Assembly: GCA_029983755.1 (NCBI GenBank) | Contig: JASBYX010000028.1 | Span: 1-21,300, forward strand | Direction of reading: 5' to 3' | From: Anaerovoracaceae bacterium | Lineage (GTDB): Bacteria; Bacillota; Clostridia; Peptostreptococcales; Anaerovoracaceae | Length of the DNA: 21,300 nt | In this document: in pieces, positions 7,410-14,426 of the stretch | How the letters are laid out: each line of letters opens with the position of its first letter | Position numbering within the stretch: position 1 is the first letter of the stretch | Translations under genes and position numbers: made by a program | The notes under the pieces: model-generated | Seen by the model: the letters and a program-made list of their open reading frames with translations, nothing else | What the model was told of the DNA's origin: nothing | Database searches by the model: none

Positions 7410-7928
7410 TTATTGATTAAATTTGTCTCGATAAACTATATCAAAAAGCCATTGAAGATTTATCAAAGGTTTTGTTTGTCTATCAATCACAGGTTGGACA
7501 ACCTTATAAATCTCTTTTTTGACCTCTTTAACATCCACATCTTTTATATCAATCTTTCCCTCACGTCTATCTCTGCAATACGTCAATTGAAAATCACTGT
7601 TAAAGCTATAGGATCTATAGCCATTACTGCCATAATAATATTCTTCGCTATTATCACAAGCGAAACAAGGGACTTCTTCCAATTTAAGATTATTATTATA
7701 AATAATTTGTCCTCCGTCAAATCTATACTCTATCCCTTCTATATCGGGATTATATATCCACCCCAAATTATCAACTAGCATCATAAGTACCGGCTCAGCG
7801 CCTTCCTTATGTGGTGTGTTTTTAGCATAGTATACCGAGTTTGATTTTAAATTGTAATATCCATATCCACTCAATAGTACTGGCAGCACAATTATTATCA
7901 TAAGTCCTAGTAAAAATTTCTTTTTCAT
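7410..7928 (-). CDS. Membrane-anchored protein of unknown function, middle copy of the tandem array
   Basis: I do not recognise a family. From the MKKK start the protein has 172 residues: a short basic N-terminus, one hydrophobic segment (about 5-20) and a roughly 150-residue outer part. There is no Cys after the hydrophobic segment, so it is a signal-anchor protein and not a lipoprotein. Residues about 21-68 and the last 45 or so are almost identical to the first copy. The 60 or so residues between are only about one third identical and carry three cysteines that the first copy lacks. A longer start at 7943 (MSNEK) is open, but it has no ribosome binding site and is broken in the third copy, so I prefer 7928. 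It starts 23 nt after the first copy ends. Confidence 0.75.
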   Translation of the reverse strand: MKKKFLLGLMIIIVLPVLLSGYGYYNLKSNSVYYAKNTPHKEGAEPVLMMLVDNLGWIYNPDIEGIEYRFDGGQIIYNNNLKLEEVPCFACDNSEEYYYGSNGYRSYSFNSDFQLTYCRDRREGKIDIKDVDVKEVKKEIYKVVQPVIDRQTKPLINLQWLFDIVYRDKFNQ

Positions 7929-7951
7929 TTTCTCGTTACTCATTTATTTTG

Positions 7952-8467
7952 TTAATTAAATTTGTCACGATAAACTATATCAAAAAGCCATTGAAGATTT
8001 ATCAAAGGTTTTGTTTGTCTATCAATCACAGGTTGGACAACCTTATAAATGTCTTTTTTGACCTCTTTAACATCCACATCTGTTATATCAACTCGCCCTT
8101 TTTTCTCTTCAGAAACGTATGATAATTCAAATTTTTTGTTAAATCTATATAGTGTATAATTTGCATCCCCATAAATATATTTTTTACCATCAAATGTTCC
8201 AAACCACGATACATCTTTTCCCTCTAAATTTCTATTATTTATACTTCTTCCAGCACCATAATCGTACTCTATCCCTTCTATATCGGGATTATATATCCAG
8301 CCCAAATTATCAACTAGCATCATAAGTACCGGCTCAGTGCCTTCCTTATGTGGCGTATTTTTAGCATAGTATACAGAGTTTGATTTTAAATTATAATAGC
8401 CATATCCAATCACTAGTATAGCTACTACTATAACTATAGCTATGACCTTAAATATCTTTTTTCTCAT
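7952..8467 (-). CDS. Membrane-anchored protein of unknown function, first copy of the tandem array
   Basis: No known family is recognised. The 171-residue protein has a basic start (MRKKIFK), one hydrophobic helix (about 7-20) and an outer part with the blocks GYGYYNLKSN, VDNLGWIYNPDIEG and a C-terminus ending in LFDIVYRDKFN. The helix differs in sequence from that of the other two copies. The start is ATG 8467: AAGGAGG lies 4 nt upstream of it, while the GTG at 8470 is too close. It is the promoter-proximal gene of the array and is divergent from rnhA. The array period is exactly 539 bp from start codon to start codon for both intervals, which shows recent tandem duplication. It is exported or membrane-bound by inference only. 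Confidence 0.8.
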   Translation of the reverse strand: MRKKIFKVIAIVIVVAILVIGYGYYNLKSNSVYYAKNTPHKEGTEPVLMMLVDNLGWIYNPDIEGIEYDYGAGRSINNRNLEGKDVSWFGTFDGKKYIYGDANYTLYRFNKKFELSYVSEEKKGRVDITDVDVKEVKKDIYKVVQPVIDRQTKPLINLQWLFDIVYRDKFN

Positions 8468-8491
8468 CACGCCTCCTTGTCGATAGCATAT

Positions 8492-8497
8492 ATTATA
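8492..8497 (-). promoter_or_regulatory. -10 element of the tandem-array promoter
   Basis: A perfect TATAAT on the minus strand (8497-8492) lies 24 bp upstream of the first-copy ATG. The matching -35 region (near 8515-8521, TTCTGT) is poor. Transcription would start near 8485, leaving a short leader with the AAGGAGG site. Confidence 0.4.
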
Positions 8498-8624
8498 CCC
8501 TAATTCTATATGGAAACAGAACTGCTATTTTATTTTTCTTTTTCCAATTCTATTTTAGAACTTAACTAGAAATTGCCAACGATCGACTTATCTAAAAATT
8601 AACTATGTTTTTTTCATAAACCCC

Positions 8625-8653
8625 TTGCAATCTCAATTTAAATTCAATATAAT
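8625..8653 (+). promoter_or_regulatory. Strong sigma-A promoter predicting a leaderless rnhA mRNA
   Basis: TTGCAA (8625-8630), a 17-bp spacer and a perfect TATAAT (8648-8653) end 6 bp before the rnhA ATG at 8660. The usual start, 7 bp after the -10, is the A of that ATG. There is no Shine-Dalgarno sequence upstream. Confidence 0.65.
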
Positions 8654-8659
8654 TTAGAA

Positions 8660-9232
8660 ATGAAATTGAAGATTTTTACAGACGGCGCGTGCTCAGGAAA
8701 CCAAAGTGAAAAGAACTACGGTGGATGGGGCGCGATTTTGAGATTGGATTTACAAGAGGATACCCACGAAAAGGAAATTTATGGAGGAGAGCCTGACACT
8801 ACCAATAATCGTATGGAGCTTACTGGTGTGATAGAGGCTTTTTCTGCTTTAAAAAAGCCTAACTTGGATATTGAAGTCTACACGGATAGCGCCTACATTG
8901 TGAATTGCTTTAAGAATAAGTGGTATGTTAATTGGCAGAGAAACGGCTGGATGAATGCCTCTAAGAAACCTGTGGAGAACAGGGACCTTTGGGAAAGGCT
9001 GCTTTCCCTTGTGGAATGTCATCAAGTCAGATTTATTAAGGTCAAAGGACATGTGAGCCTTAAATCTACCGAAGAAACTTGGGAGAAGCACTATCGAAAG
9101 TTTTTAAAGGATAGCAGTTTTTCTCAAGATGAAATTACTCTTGCCGATTTTAAAACTATAACCGAATTGAATGTTCGGGTCGATGCCTTGGCTGTCAGGG
9201 GAGCCTGTGAGGCTAAGACCCAAAAGATATAG
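8660..9232 (+). CDS. rnhA: Ribonuclease HI with an insertion between the catalytic His and last Asp
   Basis: RNase HI cuts the RNA strand of RNA-DNA hybrids such as R-loops and primers. The catalytic residues are visible: Asp8 (FTDGACSGN), Glu53 (NNRMELTG), Asp76 (YTDSAYIVN), His131 (KVKGH) and Asp175 (NVRVDALAV). The basic handle region NWQRNGWMNASKK is also present. At 190 residues it is longer than the usual 145-160 because about 34 extra residues lie between His131 and Asp175, where E. coli has about 10. The insert is charged and may fold over the active site. No Shine-Dalgarno precedes the ATG, and the promoter geometry points to a leaderless transcript. The CofE-like gene follows 88 bp downstream with no T-tailed terminator between. 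Confidence 0.93.
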   Translation: MKLKIFTDGACSGNQSEKNYGGWGAILRLDLQEDTHEKEIYGGEPDTTNNRMELTGVIEAFSALKKPNLDIEVYTDSAYIVNCFKNKWYVNWQRNGWMNASKKPVENRDLWERLLSLVECHQVRFIKVKGHVSLKSTEETWEKHYRKFLKDSSFSQDEITLADFKTITELNVRVDALAVRGACEAKTQKI

Positions 9233-9280
9233 TCGATTACTTACATCGACAACCTGTTTTGTGCCCCCTACACGCAGGTT
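9232..9280 (+). other. Two stem-loops between rnhA and the CofE-like gene
   Basis: GTCGA-9 nt-TCGAC (9232-9250) begins at the rnhA stop codon. AACCTG-18 nt-CAGGTT (9251-9280) follows directly, with an inner GTG/CAC pairing (9261-9263, 9271-9273). Neither is followed by a T-run, so an RNA-processing or regulatory role is more likely than termination. CACGTT is then repeated (9284-9289 and 9292-9297). Confidence 0.4.
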
Positions 9281-9320
9281 TATGCACGTTTCACGTTGTT
9301 TTAAGAAAGGAAACTAAAGG

Positions 9321-10538
9321 ATGCAGAAGAGATTAGTAGGTACAGTATCAAGAGGTTTGAGAGCTCCTATTATCAAGGAAGGTGATGACCTGACAAAAAT
9401 TGTAGTAGATACAGTTTTGCAGGCCGAGAAGGCGGGAGAATTCACCATCAGAAACCGTGACGTTCTTGCTGTTACGGAGTCAATTGTTGCAAGGTCTCAG
9501 AACAACTATGCAACTCTGGACGAAATTGCAAAGAGTCTTAGAAACAAGCTGGATGCAGAAGGATATGACGGTCAGCCTCTAGGACTTGTTTTTCCTATCA
9601 TGAGCCGAAACAGATTCGCTATCTGTCTTAAGGCTATTGCAAGAGCTGTCGATAAGCTGGTTCTTCTTCTCGGATACCCTTCTGATGAAGTGGGCAATCA
9701 TCTTGTTGACCTGGATCTTCTGGACGAAAAGGGCATCAACCCATATACTGATGTTCTCAATCAGGAACAGTTTGAGTCAATGTTTGGAAAGTCAAGACAT
9801 CCGTTCACAGGAATGGACTATATTAACTATTACAAAGAGCTTGCCGAAGCTGAAGGTTGCGAAGTTGAAATTTACTTCTCCAAGAACCCTAAGGCTATTG
9901 TAGAGTACACTGATTGTGTCCTTGCTTGTGACACCCACACAAGACATAGAACCAAGAAACTGGCTGCAAAGGCAGGAGCAAAAATTGTTTTGTCCATGGA
10001 CGACATTATGACTGAGTCAGTTGACGGCAGCGGCTACAATCCTGACTTCGGTCTACTTGGATCTAATAAGGCTTCTGAGGATAGAGTTAAACTATTCCCT
10101 ATCAACTGCCAGGAATTTGTTGATTCCATTCAATCACAGATCAAGGATGCAACCGGCAAAGATATTGAAGTTATGATTTACGGTGACGGTGCTTTCAAAG
10201 ATCCTGTAGGAAAGATTTGGGAGCTTGCAGATCCTGTTGTATCTCCGGGTTACACTGCCGGCCTTGAGGGAACACCTAACGAGATCAAGCTAAAATATAT
10301 CGCTGATAATGAGTTTAAGGATCTGAAGGGCGAGGAGCTGCAGAAGGCTATGAAGGATTACATAGAAGAGAAGGCTAAGGCTGCATCTTCTGTTGAGGAT
10401 GACATGCTCAAGCAGGGTACTACTCCTCGTAGACTTACTGACCTTATCGGTTCTCTCTGCGACCTGACTTCAGGAAGTGGGGACAAGGGAACTCCATTTG
10501 TGTATATCCAGGGCTATTTCGATCACTACACCGACTAA
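9321..10538 (+). CDS. Coenzyme F420-0:L-glutamate ligase-like (CofE-family) protein
   Basis: This 405-residue cytoplasmic protein resembles the CofE family, which adds glutamate to coenzyme F420 in methanogens and actinobacteria. The N-terminal block (KRLVGTVSRGLRAPIIKEGD, then NRDVLAVTESIVARSQ) and the later LGSNKASEDRVKLFP and VMIYGDGAFKDPVGKIWELADP blocks match the longer form widespread in Clostridia. This form is larger than the roughly 250-residue archaeal enzyme. No other F420 gene is in the window and most Clostridia do not make F420, so the natural substrate is probably different and unknown. AAAGGA lies upstream of the ATG, and a terminator at 10571-10622 ends the unit. Confidence 0.85.
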   Translation: MQKRLVGTVSRGLRAPIIKEGDDLTKIVVDTVLQAEKAGEFTIRNRDVLAVTESIVARSQNNYATLDEIAKSLRNKLDAEGYDGQPLGLVFPIMSRNRFAICLKAIARAVDKLVLLLGYPSDEVGNHLVDLDLLDEKGINPYTDVLNQEQFESMFGKSRHPFTGMDYINYYKELAEAEGCEVEIYFSKNPKAIVEYTDCVLACDTHTRHRTKKLAAKAGAKIVLSMDDIMTESVDGSGYNPDFGLLGSNKASEDRVKLFPINCQEFVDSIQSQIKDATGKDIEVMIYGDGAFKDPVGKIWELADPVVSPGYTAGLEGTPNEIKLKYIADNEFKDLKGEELQKAMKDYIEEKAKAASSVEDDMLKQGTTPRRLTDLIGSLCDLTSGSGDKGTPFVYIQGYFDHYTD

Positions 10539-10570
10539 TCAGCTCTATATAACATTTAGAAGCTTACATA

Positions 10571-10622
10571 ATATGCGCTTGGACAAGCTTTGGAAACAAG
10601 TTTGCCTTTGCGCATATTTTTT
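10571..10622 (+). terminator. Rho-independent terminator after the CofE-like gene
   Basis: ATATGCGC (10571-10578) pairs with GCGCATAT (10610-10617), and the inner CAAGCTT/AAGTTTG forms a second stem around a TGGAAAC loop. Six T residues (10617-10622) follow. Confidence 0.8.
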
Positions 10623-10626
10623 GTGC

Positions 10627-10644
10627 CAACAAAATATTTTGTTG
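10627..10644. repeat. 18-bp perfect palindrome
   Basis: CAACAAAAT followed directly by ATTTTGTTG makes an 18-bp perfect palindrome with no spacer. It lies 5 bp after the terminator and about 110 bp upstream of the promoter of the peptidase gene. It looks like a binding site for a dimeric regulator, but it could also be part of an extended terminator. Confidence 0.5.
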
Positions 10645-10754
10645 TCCGAGGTAATCTCTCATTTCTGAATTTTCTGTGGAATTATACATAATATTTCAAA
10701 TGTATTTCTTTTTTAAATATGTTTATATATTTCTGTACAATATTTTAATTCTTA

Positions 10755-10783
10755 TTGACATTTATTTCACACTCTAGTAGAAT
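10755..10783 (+). promoter_or_regulatory. Sigma-A promoter for the C69-family hydrolase gene
   Basis: TTGACA (10755-10760), 17-bp spacer, TAGAAT (10778-10783). Transcription would begin near 10790. This rules out an in-frame ATG at 10783, which lies on the -10 box, and supports the start at 10825. Confidence 0.7.
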
Positions 10784-10824
10784 TGATATTGTTAAATAAT
10801 GCTCAATGTAATTTGGAGATTGAA

Positions 10825-12651
10825 ATGAAGAAATTTAAGAAACTGTTACCTTCTGTTTTAGTACTTGTAATGGTATTTGCTTTCACTTCAGAAACTTTCG
10901 CATGTACAGGCTTTTACATCGGAAGCAACTGGTCTGAAAACGGTAGTACCTACTATGGCAGATCTGAAGACTACAATGAAGAACAAGTCAAAATTTTTGG
11001 TGTAAAACCTGCGATGGACTGGCCTAGCGGATCCTTGTTTAAGATTTCCGATGGATTCACAATGGCAAATCCACCTCATACTTATCGTTACACCTACTGT
11101 AAAGATTCCCCTGCAGAGGGAAACTACTTGCTTGATGCAAACGGTAATCCTGAAGGGGAGTATTGCGCAGAAATTGGTATCAATGAAAAGGGTGTTGCGA
11201 TGAGTGCAACTGTTTCAACATACTATAATAGTAATGCTGAAGCCGCCGATCCTCTCATAAGTGATGGCCTTATTGAAGCTGCTCTTGGAAGTGTTATATT
11301 AGGCTCTTCTGCAACGGCTAGAGAAGGAATTGAACTCGTAGGTAAGATTATTGATGAAAAGGGCGCTGGTGAATGCAACTCCCTATTTATCAGCGATCCC
11401 AATGAAGTCTGGTTTATGGAAATTGTTTCAGGACATCAATGGGCTGCTATTAAGCTTCCACCTGACAAAGTAATGGTTCAACCTAATCTAATGTTGATGA
11501 ACTCAATAGACCTAAATGATACGGAAAATGTGATTGCATCCAAAAATATAAAGTCATTACCTGAATCAAAGGGTTTTTTGGCGACTGATGAAAATGGAAA
11601 TATAGATATTACAAAAACTTATGGGAAACCATATGCTGGAGACGGCACTACCGTAAGATACTGGCAAGGATTAAATTATATGAATCCTGCAAAAGCAGCC
11701 TCTCTGGATTATAAGTCAATCCATAGTCAAAATAATCCTGCACCTTTGCTGTATGAACCTGACAGAAAACTCTCAACAATGGAGGCTTTACGTCTTCTTG
11801 CCTACAGGGGTGAGGGAAGCAAGCATGACACTAATGCCGGAACAGCACCATATGCCATTGGAAATGGTAATCAGACAGAATGCCATGTTGTAGAAATTAG
11901 AAAAGGCATGCCCGGTCCCCTTGCAACACTGCAATGGCAAGCTATGGCTGATGCAGAATGGTCTATTTATCTCCCATATTTCTCAACATTAATTACTGAA
12001 GTCAACGATAAGTATAATGAACCTTCTCTTAAATATGTTGATGGCTCACTGTTATGGGTTTTCAAGCAGATCAACTACCTGTGCTACAATCACAGGAAAG
12101 AAACTGGCAATGATAACTACGGCGTTAAAATCAAAGAGTATTTTGCAAAATACCAGCAAAGCATCATCGAACAGCAAAAAACTGTAGACAATGATATGCT
12201 TGCATATTACAATTCAGACCCTGTTTTGGCACAAAAAAAGGCTAACGAAATAGGCTTAAAGTTATCTGAACAGGCATATAATATGGGAAGACAGGTTTTA
12301 ATGGAGCTTAATGAATATATTAAGGCGGGAGATGACAGTAAACCTTTCGTTCCAAGTGGACTCACAAAAAATGAAATGCCTGACTACAGCTTTGAATCCA
12401 CAAAAATTGAGCACATCACACCTGCTACTCCTATAGAAAAAATCGAAAAAGACGCTACCAATGGTAACAAGGACAAGGGTGATGCTAACAAAGTTATAAC
12501 TCACAAGGACAGCAGCATTGCAGATAAAGATAAAGATAAAAACAAGAAACAGACTAATGTAAATACTGCTGATGATCAGTCGATAATCATCTGGGTTGGG
12601 TTAATTTTATCAGCAACCACGCTAATCTATATCAAAAGAAGAAAAGCTTAG
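10825..12651 (+). CDS. Exported C69-family Ntn hydrolase (dipeptidase-like), membrane-anchored
   Basis: This 608-residue protein is a secreted peptidase of family C69 (PepD type), which cleaves dipeptides or related amides through an N-terminal Cys nucleophile. Residues 1-26 form a signal peptide (MKKFKKLL, a hydrophobic core, TSETFA), and cleavage after Ala26 would expose Cys27 in the typical ACTGFYIG motif, so signal cleavage may also activate the enzyme. Family blocks include YYGRSEDY, ECNSLFISDPNEVWFMEI and RLLAYRGEG. The C-terminal 60-70 residues are Lys/Asp-rich and end in one hydrophobic helix and RRKA. This resembles a cell-wall sorting tail, but the usual LPXTG is replaced by NTADDQ, so it may simply stay in the membrane. 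GGAG precedes the ATG at 10825. The gene has its own promoter. Confidence 0.9.
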   Translation: MKKFKKLLPSVLVLVMVFAFTSETFACTGFYIGSNWSENGSTYYGRSEDYNEEQVKIFGVKPAMDWPSGSLFKISDGFTMANPPHTYRYTYCKDSPAEGNYLLDANGNPEGEYCAEIGINEKGVAMSATVSTYYNSNAEAADPLISDGLIEAALGSVILGSSATAREGIELVGKIIDEKGAGECNSLFISDPNEVWFMEIVSGHQWAAIKLPPDKVMVQPNLMLMNSIDLNDTENVIASKNIKSLPESKGFLATDENGNIDITKTYGKPYAGDGTTVRYWQGLNYMNPAKAASLDYKSIHSQNNPAPLLYEPDRKLSTMEALRLLAYRGEGSKHDTNAGTAPYAIGNGNQTECHVVEIRKGMPGPLATLQWQAMADAEWSIYLPYFSTLITEVNDKYNEPSLKYVDGSLLWVFKQINYLCYNHRKETGNDNYGVKIKEYFAKYQQSIIEQQKTVDNDMLAYYNSDPVLAQKKANEIGLKLSEQAYNMGRQVLMELNEYIKAGDDSKPFVPSGLTKNEMPDYSFESTKIEHITPATPIEKIEKDATNGNKDKGDANKVITHKDSSIADKDKDKNKKQTNVNTADDQSIIIWVGLILSATTLIYIKRRKA

Positions 12652-12682
12652 CTTTCAATAATTGGGTATAAATATGATAATC

Positions 12683-12704
12683 AAGTTTACAATTCGGTAA
12701 ACTT
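12683..12704. repeat. Perfect 8-bp inverted repeat between the C69 hydrolase and the GNAT-like gene
   Basis: AAGTTTAC and GTAAACTT flank a 6-nt AATTCG loop. The following TTTATAG is too poor in T for a strong terminator. It may be a weak terminator of the hydrolase gene or an operator for the small downstream gene. Confidence 0.45.
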
Positions 12705-12740
12705 TATAGAGTATCAATTTATAGAAAGCTGGGAAGTAAA

Positions 12741-13046
12741 ATGTCAGAAGATTTAAAATTTACTAGGGAAGACAAGTGCATATATCTAGGAGATGACAGG
12801 TCAAATACCAAAGCATATATCACCTTTACCGAGCCCATTGACGGGGTCTCTGTTGTTGAGCATACGATAGTTGATCCTTCGATCGGAGGCCGTGGAATAG
12901 CCGGTAAGCTTGTAAAGGAAGTGGTTGATCTGGCCCGTGAAAAGAACTTTAAGTTAGATGCCACCTGTTGGTATGCAAAGGAAAAGTTTGAAAAGGTTCC
13001 TGAGTACAAGGATGTGTATTTGCACGGTGATAAGTCAACAAAATAA
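12741..13046 (+). CDS. Small GNAT-type N-acetyltransferase (YjdJ-like)
   Basis: This 101-residue protein matches the short one-domain GNAT group (YjdJ-like, Gcn5-related), which is much smaller than normal acetyltransferases. It carries the strand before motif A (VVEHTIVDPSIGG), the acetyl-CoA-binding GGRGIAGKLVKEVVDLA (about 49-65) and the CWYAKEKFEKVPEY block that is typical of this group. GGGAAG lies 5 nt before the ATG. The acceptor is unknown; members of this group are rarely characterised. A strong stem-loop follows at 13087-13115. It shares the direction of the C69 hydrolase gene but probably has its own signals in the 89-bp gap. Confidence 0.85.
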   Translation: MSEDLKFTREDKCIYLGDDRSNTKAYITFTEPIDGVSVVEHTIVDPSIGGRGIAGKLVKEVVDLAREKNFKLDATCWYAKEKFEKVPEYKDVYLHGDKSTK

Positions 13047-13086
13047 CGGCATTTAACCTACAGATTCCAAGTTAATATCGATGAAA

Positions 13087-13115
13087 AGGGTTCGCTTTTT
13101 AGCGAACCCTCTTTT
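13087..13115. terminator. Bidirectional terminator between the GNAT-like gene and the minus-strand cluster
   Basis: AGGGTTCGC (13087-13095) and GCGAACCCT (13102-13110) form a perfect 9-bp stem with a TTTTTA loop. CTTTT follows on the plus strand and TTTT on the minus strand. The flanks extend the pairing imperfectly. Confidence 0.85.
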
Positions 13116-13164
13116 CGTTGATCTCAATTTATATTATCAATATTTATTTCTTCCCTTTATTTCT

Positions 13165-13443
13165 TTATTTGCCCTTCGAAGATCTAATGAAATGAATGCT
13201 TATGGCACTAATAGTTACTAGACAAACCAGAAAAATTTGTCCATAAAACCCTTCTGTGGTTTTAATATACATGTATGCTATGTACACTGCTAAGCATATC
13301 AACAGTAATATTGCTATTATACATCTCAAAGCATAACTCTTTTTACTGTATTCCTTTGGCAATAATTTCTTGGAAATTTCGCCACCTATTGAGAACCCGG
13401 AAATAATAAGGAGAATATCAATTACAAATTCTTCGTATTTCAT
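13165..13443 (-). CDS. Small membrane protein of unknown function
   Basis: I do not recognise this 92-residue protein. It has three hydrophobic segments (about 8-20, 40-60 and 68-86) joined by Lys-rich loops, and ends in SSKGK, so it is probably an integral membrane protein. GAGG lies 8 nt before the ATG. It starts 28 nt after the tRNA-binding-domain gene and is the last gene before the terminator at 13087-13110, so it probably belongs to the same operon. Base composition is more AT-rich than the genes upstream, which may mean it was acquired later. Confidence 0.65.
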   Translation of the reverse strand: MKYEEFVIDILLIISGFSIGGEISKKLLPKEYSKKSYALRCIIAILLLICLAVYIAYMYIKTTEGFYGQIFLVCLVTISAISIHFIRSSKGK

Positions 13444-13471
13444 GATTACTACCTCACATTCCTCTCCCCTG

Positions 13472-13864
13472 TCAGCCTGCCCTCACTCCGTTGGGAACCG
13501 GCTTTTCAGGAGTTGCTAAAACAGGGACTATTCCGTCCTCATAGCCTATGTCAAAGAGCATGCCGTGGGATGTAATCCCGAACATCTCCCTAGGAGCAAG
13601 ATTTACAACAAACAAGGCCTGTCTGCCCTCTATCTCGCGAGGATTCTCCCTCTCCTTCTTCATGCCACAAAGGATAACCCTCTTAAACTCACCGAAGTCC
13701 ACCGTGAGCTTCACCAGCTTATCTGACTTTTCTACATCCTCCACAGACAAAATCTCCCCTACCCTTATATCGATTTTGTCCAAATCCTTAAGCTTAATTT
13801 CATCCTTCACCGGGGCAGACTTTATACTTTCAAGCTCGGCGTTTTTTCCCTTTACTTCGATCAT
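13472..13864 (-). CDS. Free-standing tRNA-binding (EMAPII/MetRS C-terminal type) OB-fold protein
   Basis: This 130-residue protein is one OB-fold tRNA-binding domain like the C-terminal domain of methionyl-tRNA synthetase, Trbp111 and CsaA. Key blocks are DIRVGEILSVEDVEKSDKLV (about 32-51), VILCGMKKE and VNLAPREMFGITSHGML. It has a 25-residue Lys/Glu-rich N-terminal extension and a C-terminal tail that reads VPNGVRAG. No catalytic synthetase part is nearby, so it is not a fragment of metG in this place. It may dimerise and bind tRNA, or act as a chaperone as suggested for CsaA. GGAGG lies 9 nt before the ATG, inside the end of the preceding gene, with which it overlaps by 35 bp. Confidence 0.88.
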   Translation of the reverse strand: MIEVKGKNAELESIKSAPVKDEIKLKDLDKIDIRVGEILSVEDVEKSDKLVKLTVDFGEFKRVILCGMKKERENPREIEGRQALFVVNLAPREMFGITSHGMLFDIGYEDGIVPVLATPEKPVPNGVRAG

Positions 13865-14426
13865 AAATCTTAACCTCCATCTTCATAAACTTCCTCATGA
13901 ATAGTCCTTCATCAATTGCATCTATTCCATCAGCCACAAAGCAGATGTAAAAAATTAAGAGAAAAATCAAATCCAACCAAGGTGGCGTGATTGAAATAAC
14001 GCTCATTACAAGGGGATGAACTAGAAGAAGACACCCTGCCAAGAAAACGGTAACTTTTAGACTGTGCACAAGACATGTATACCCGTGGATATTCAAAAAC
14101 CTGCCTGTATAGTTCCAGTACCTGTTGGCCGTTACAAGGTGAATCAAAATACCGGCAACCAGTTCAACAATGGTTGCAATAAAGAACAGAAGAATCAACA
14201 TATATGCCAAGTCGTCCATCAGTAGCTGGTGTGCCACAAAAATAGACAAAACCATCATGCACCCATACAAAGGCATATAAGGCCCCCTGAGGATCCCCCT
14301 ATCGAATCTGTGCCTATCCTTTATCAAGCAATAAACGTTATCCGTAAGCCACCCAATTATGGAATAAATCGCAAAAAGCTGCATAAGCTGGATGGTGCTT
14401 GCCCCCACACTATCCTGAACCGTCAT
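13830..14426 (-). CDS. CmpB-type putative ABC transporter permease (DUF1113 family membrane protein)
   Basis: This 198-residue integral membrane protein fits the ABC_trans_CmpB family (PF06541). It has about five hydrophobic segments, and the family block RGILRGPYMPLYG (about 43-55) and the motif NIHGYTCLVHS are visible. The family name suggests a permease, but no ATPase gene accompanies it here and the family's function is not proven. The start overlaps the DUF218 gene by 4 bp (ATGA), and the stop lies 35 bp inside the tRNA-binding gene, so the three are translationally linked. AGGAAGG lies about 10 nt upstream of the ATG. The C-terminus is Lys/Arg-rich and faces the cytoplasm by the positive-inside rule. 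Confidence 0.82.
   Translation of the reverse strand: MTVQDSVGASTIQLMQLFAIYSIIGWLTDNVYCLIKDRHRFDRGILRGPYMPLYGCMMVLSIFVAHQLLMDDLAYMLILLFFIATIVELVAGILIHLVTANRYWNYTGRFLNIHGYTCLVHSLKVTVFLAGCLLLVHPLVMSVISITPPWLDLIFLLIFYICFVADGIDAIDEGLFMRKFMKMEVKIYDRSKGKKRRA

Larger units (their letters stand above)
7219..8467 (-). repeat. Three-unit tandem gene array, 539-bp period, last unit truncated
   Basis: Start codons at 8467, 7928 and 7389 are each 539 bp apart. Between the first two units, 7955-8091 and 7416-7552 (C-terminal block) differ at about 4 of 137 positions. Blocks 8265-8407 and 7726-7868 differ at about 7 of 143. The segment between, 8092-8264 versus 7553-7725, has diverged strongly yet has the same length of 173 bp. 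Counts were made by eye. Confidence 0.85.

Noticed and set aside
7302..7778. A 158-codon plus-strand hydrophobic frame across the paralogue array
   Set aside because: It runs antisense through two array members; its hydrophobicity comes from AT-rich complementary sequence, and no start signal is seen.
10783..10824. An earlier in-frame ATG for the C69 hydrolase
   Set aside because: It overlaps the predicted -10 box, lacks a ribosome binding site, and would place a non-signal stretch before the signal peptide.
12597..12651. Classical LPXTG sorting signal on the C69 hydrolase
   Set aside because: A hydrophobic helix and basic tail are present but no LPXTG or close variant precedes them.
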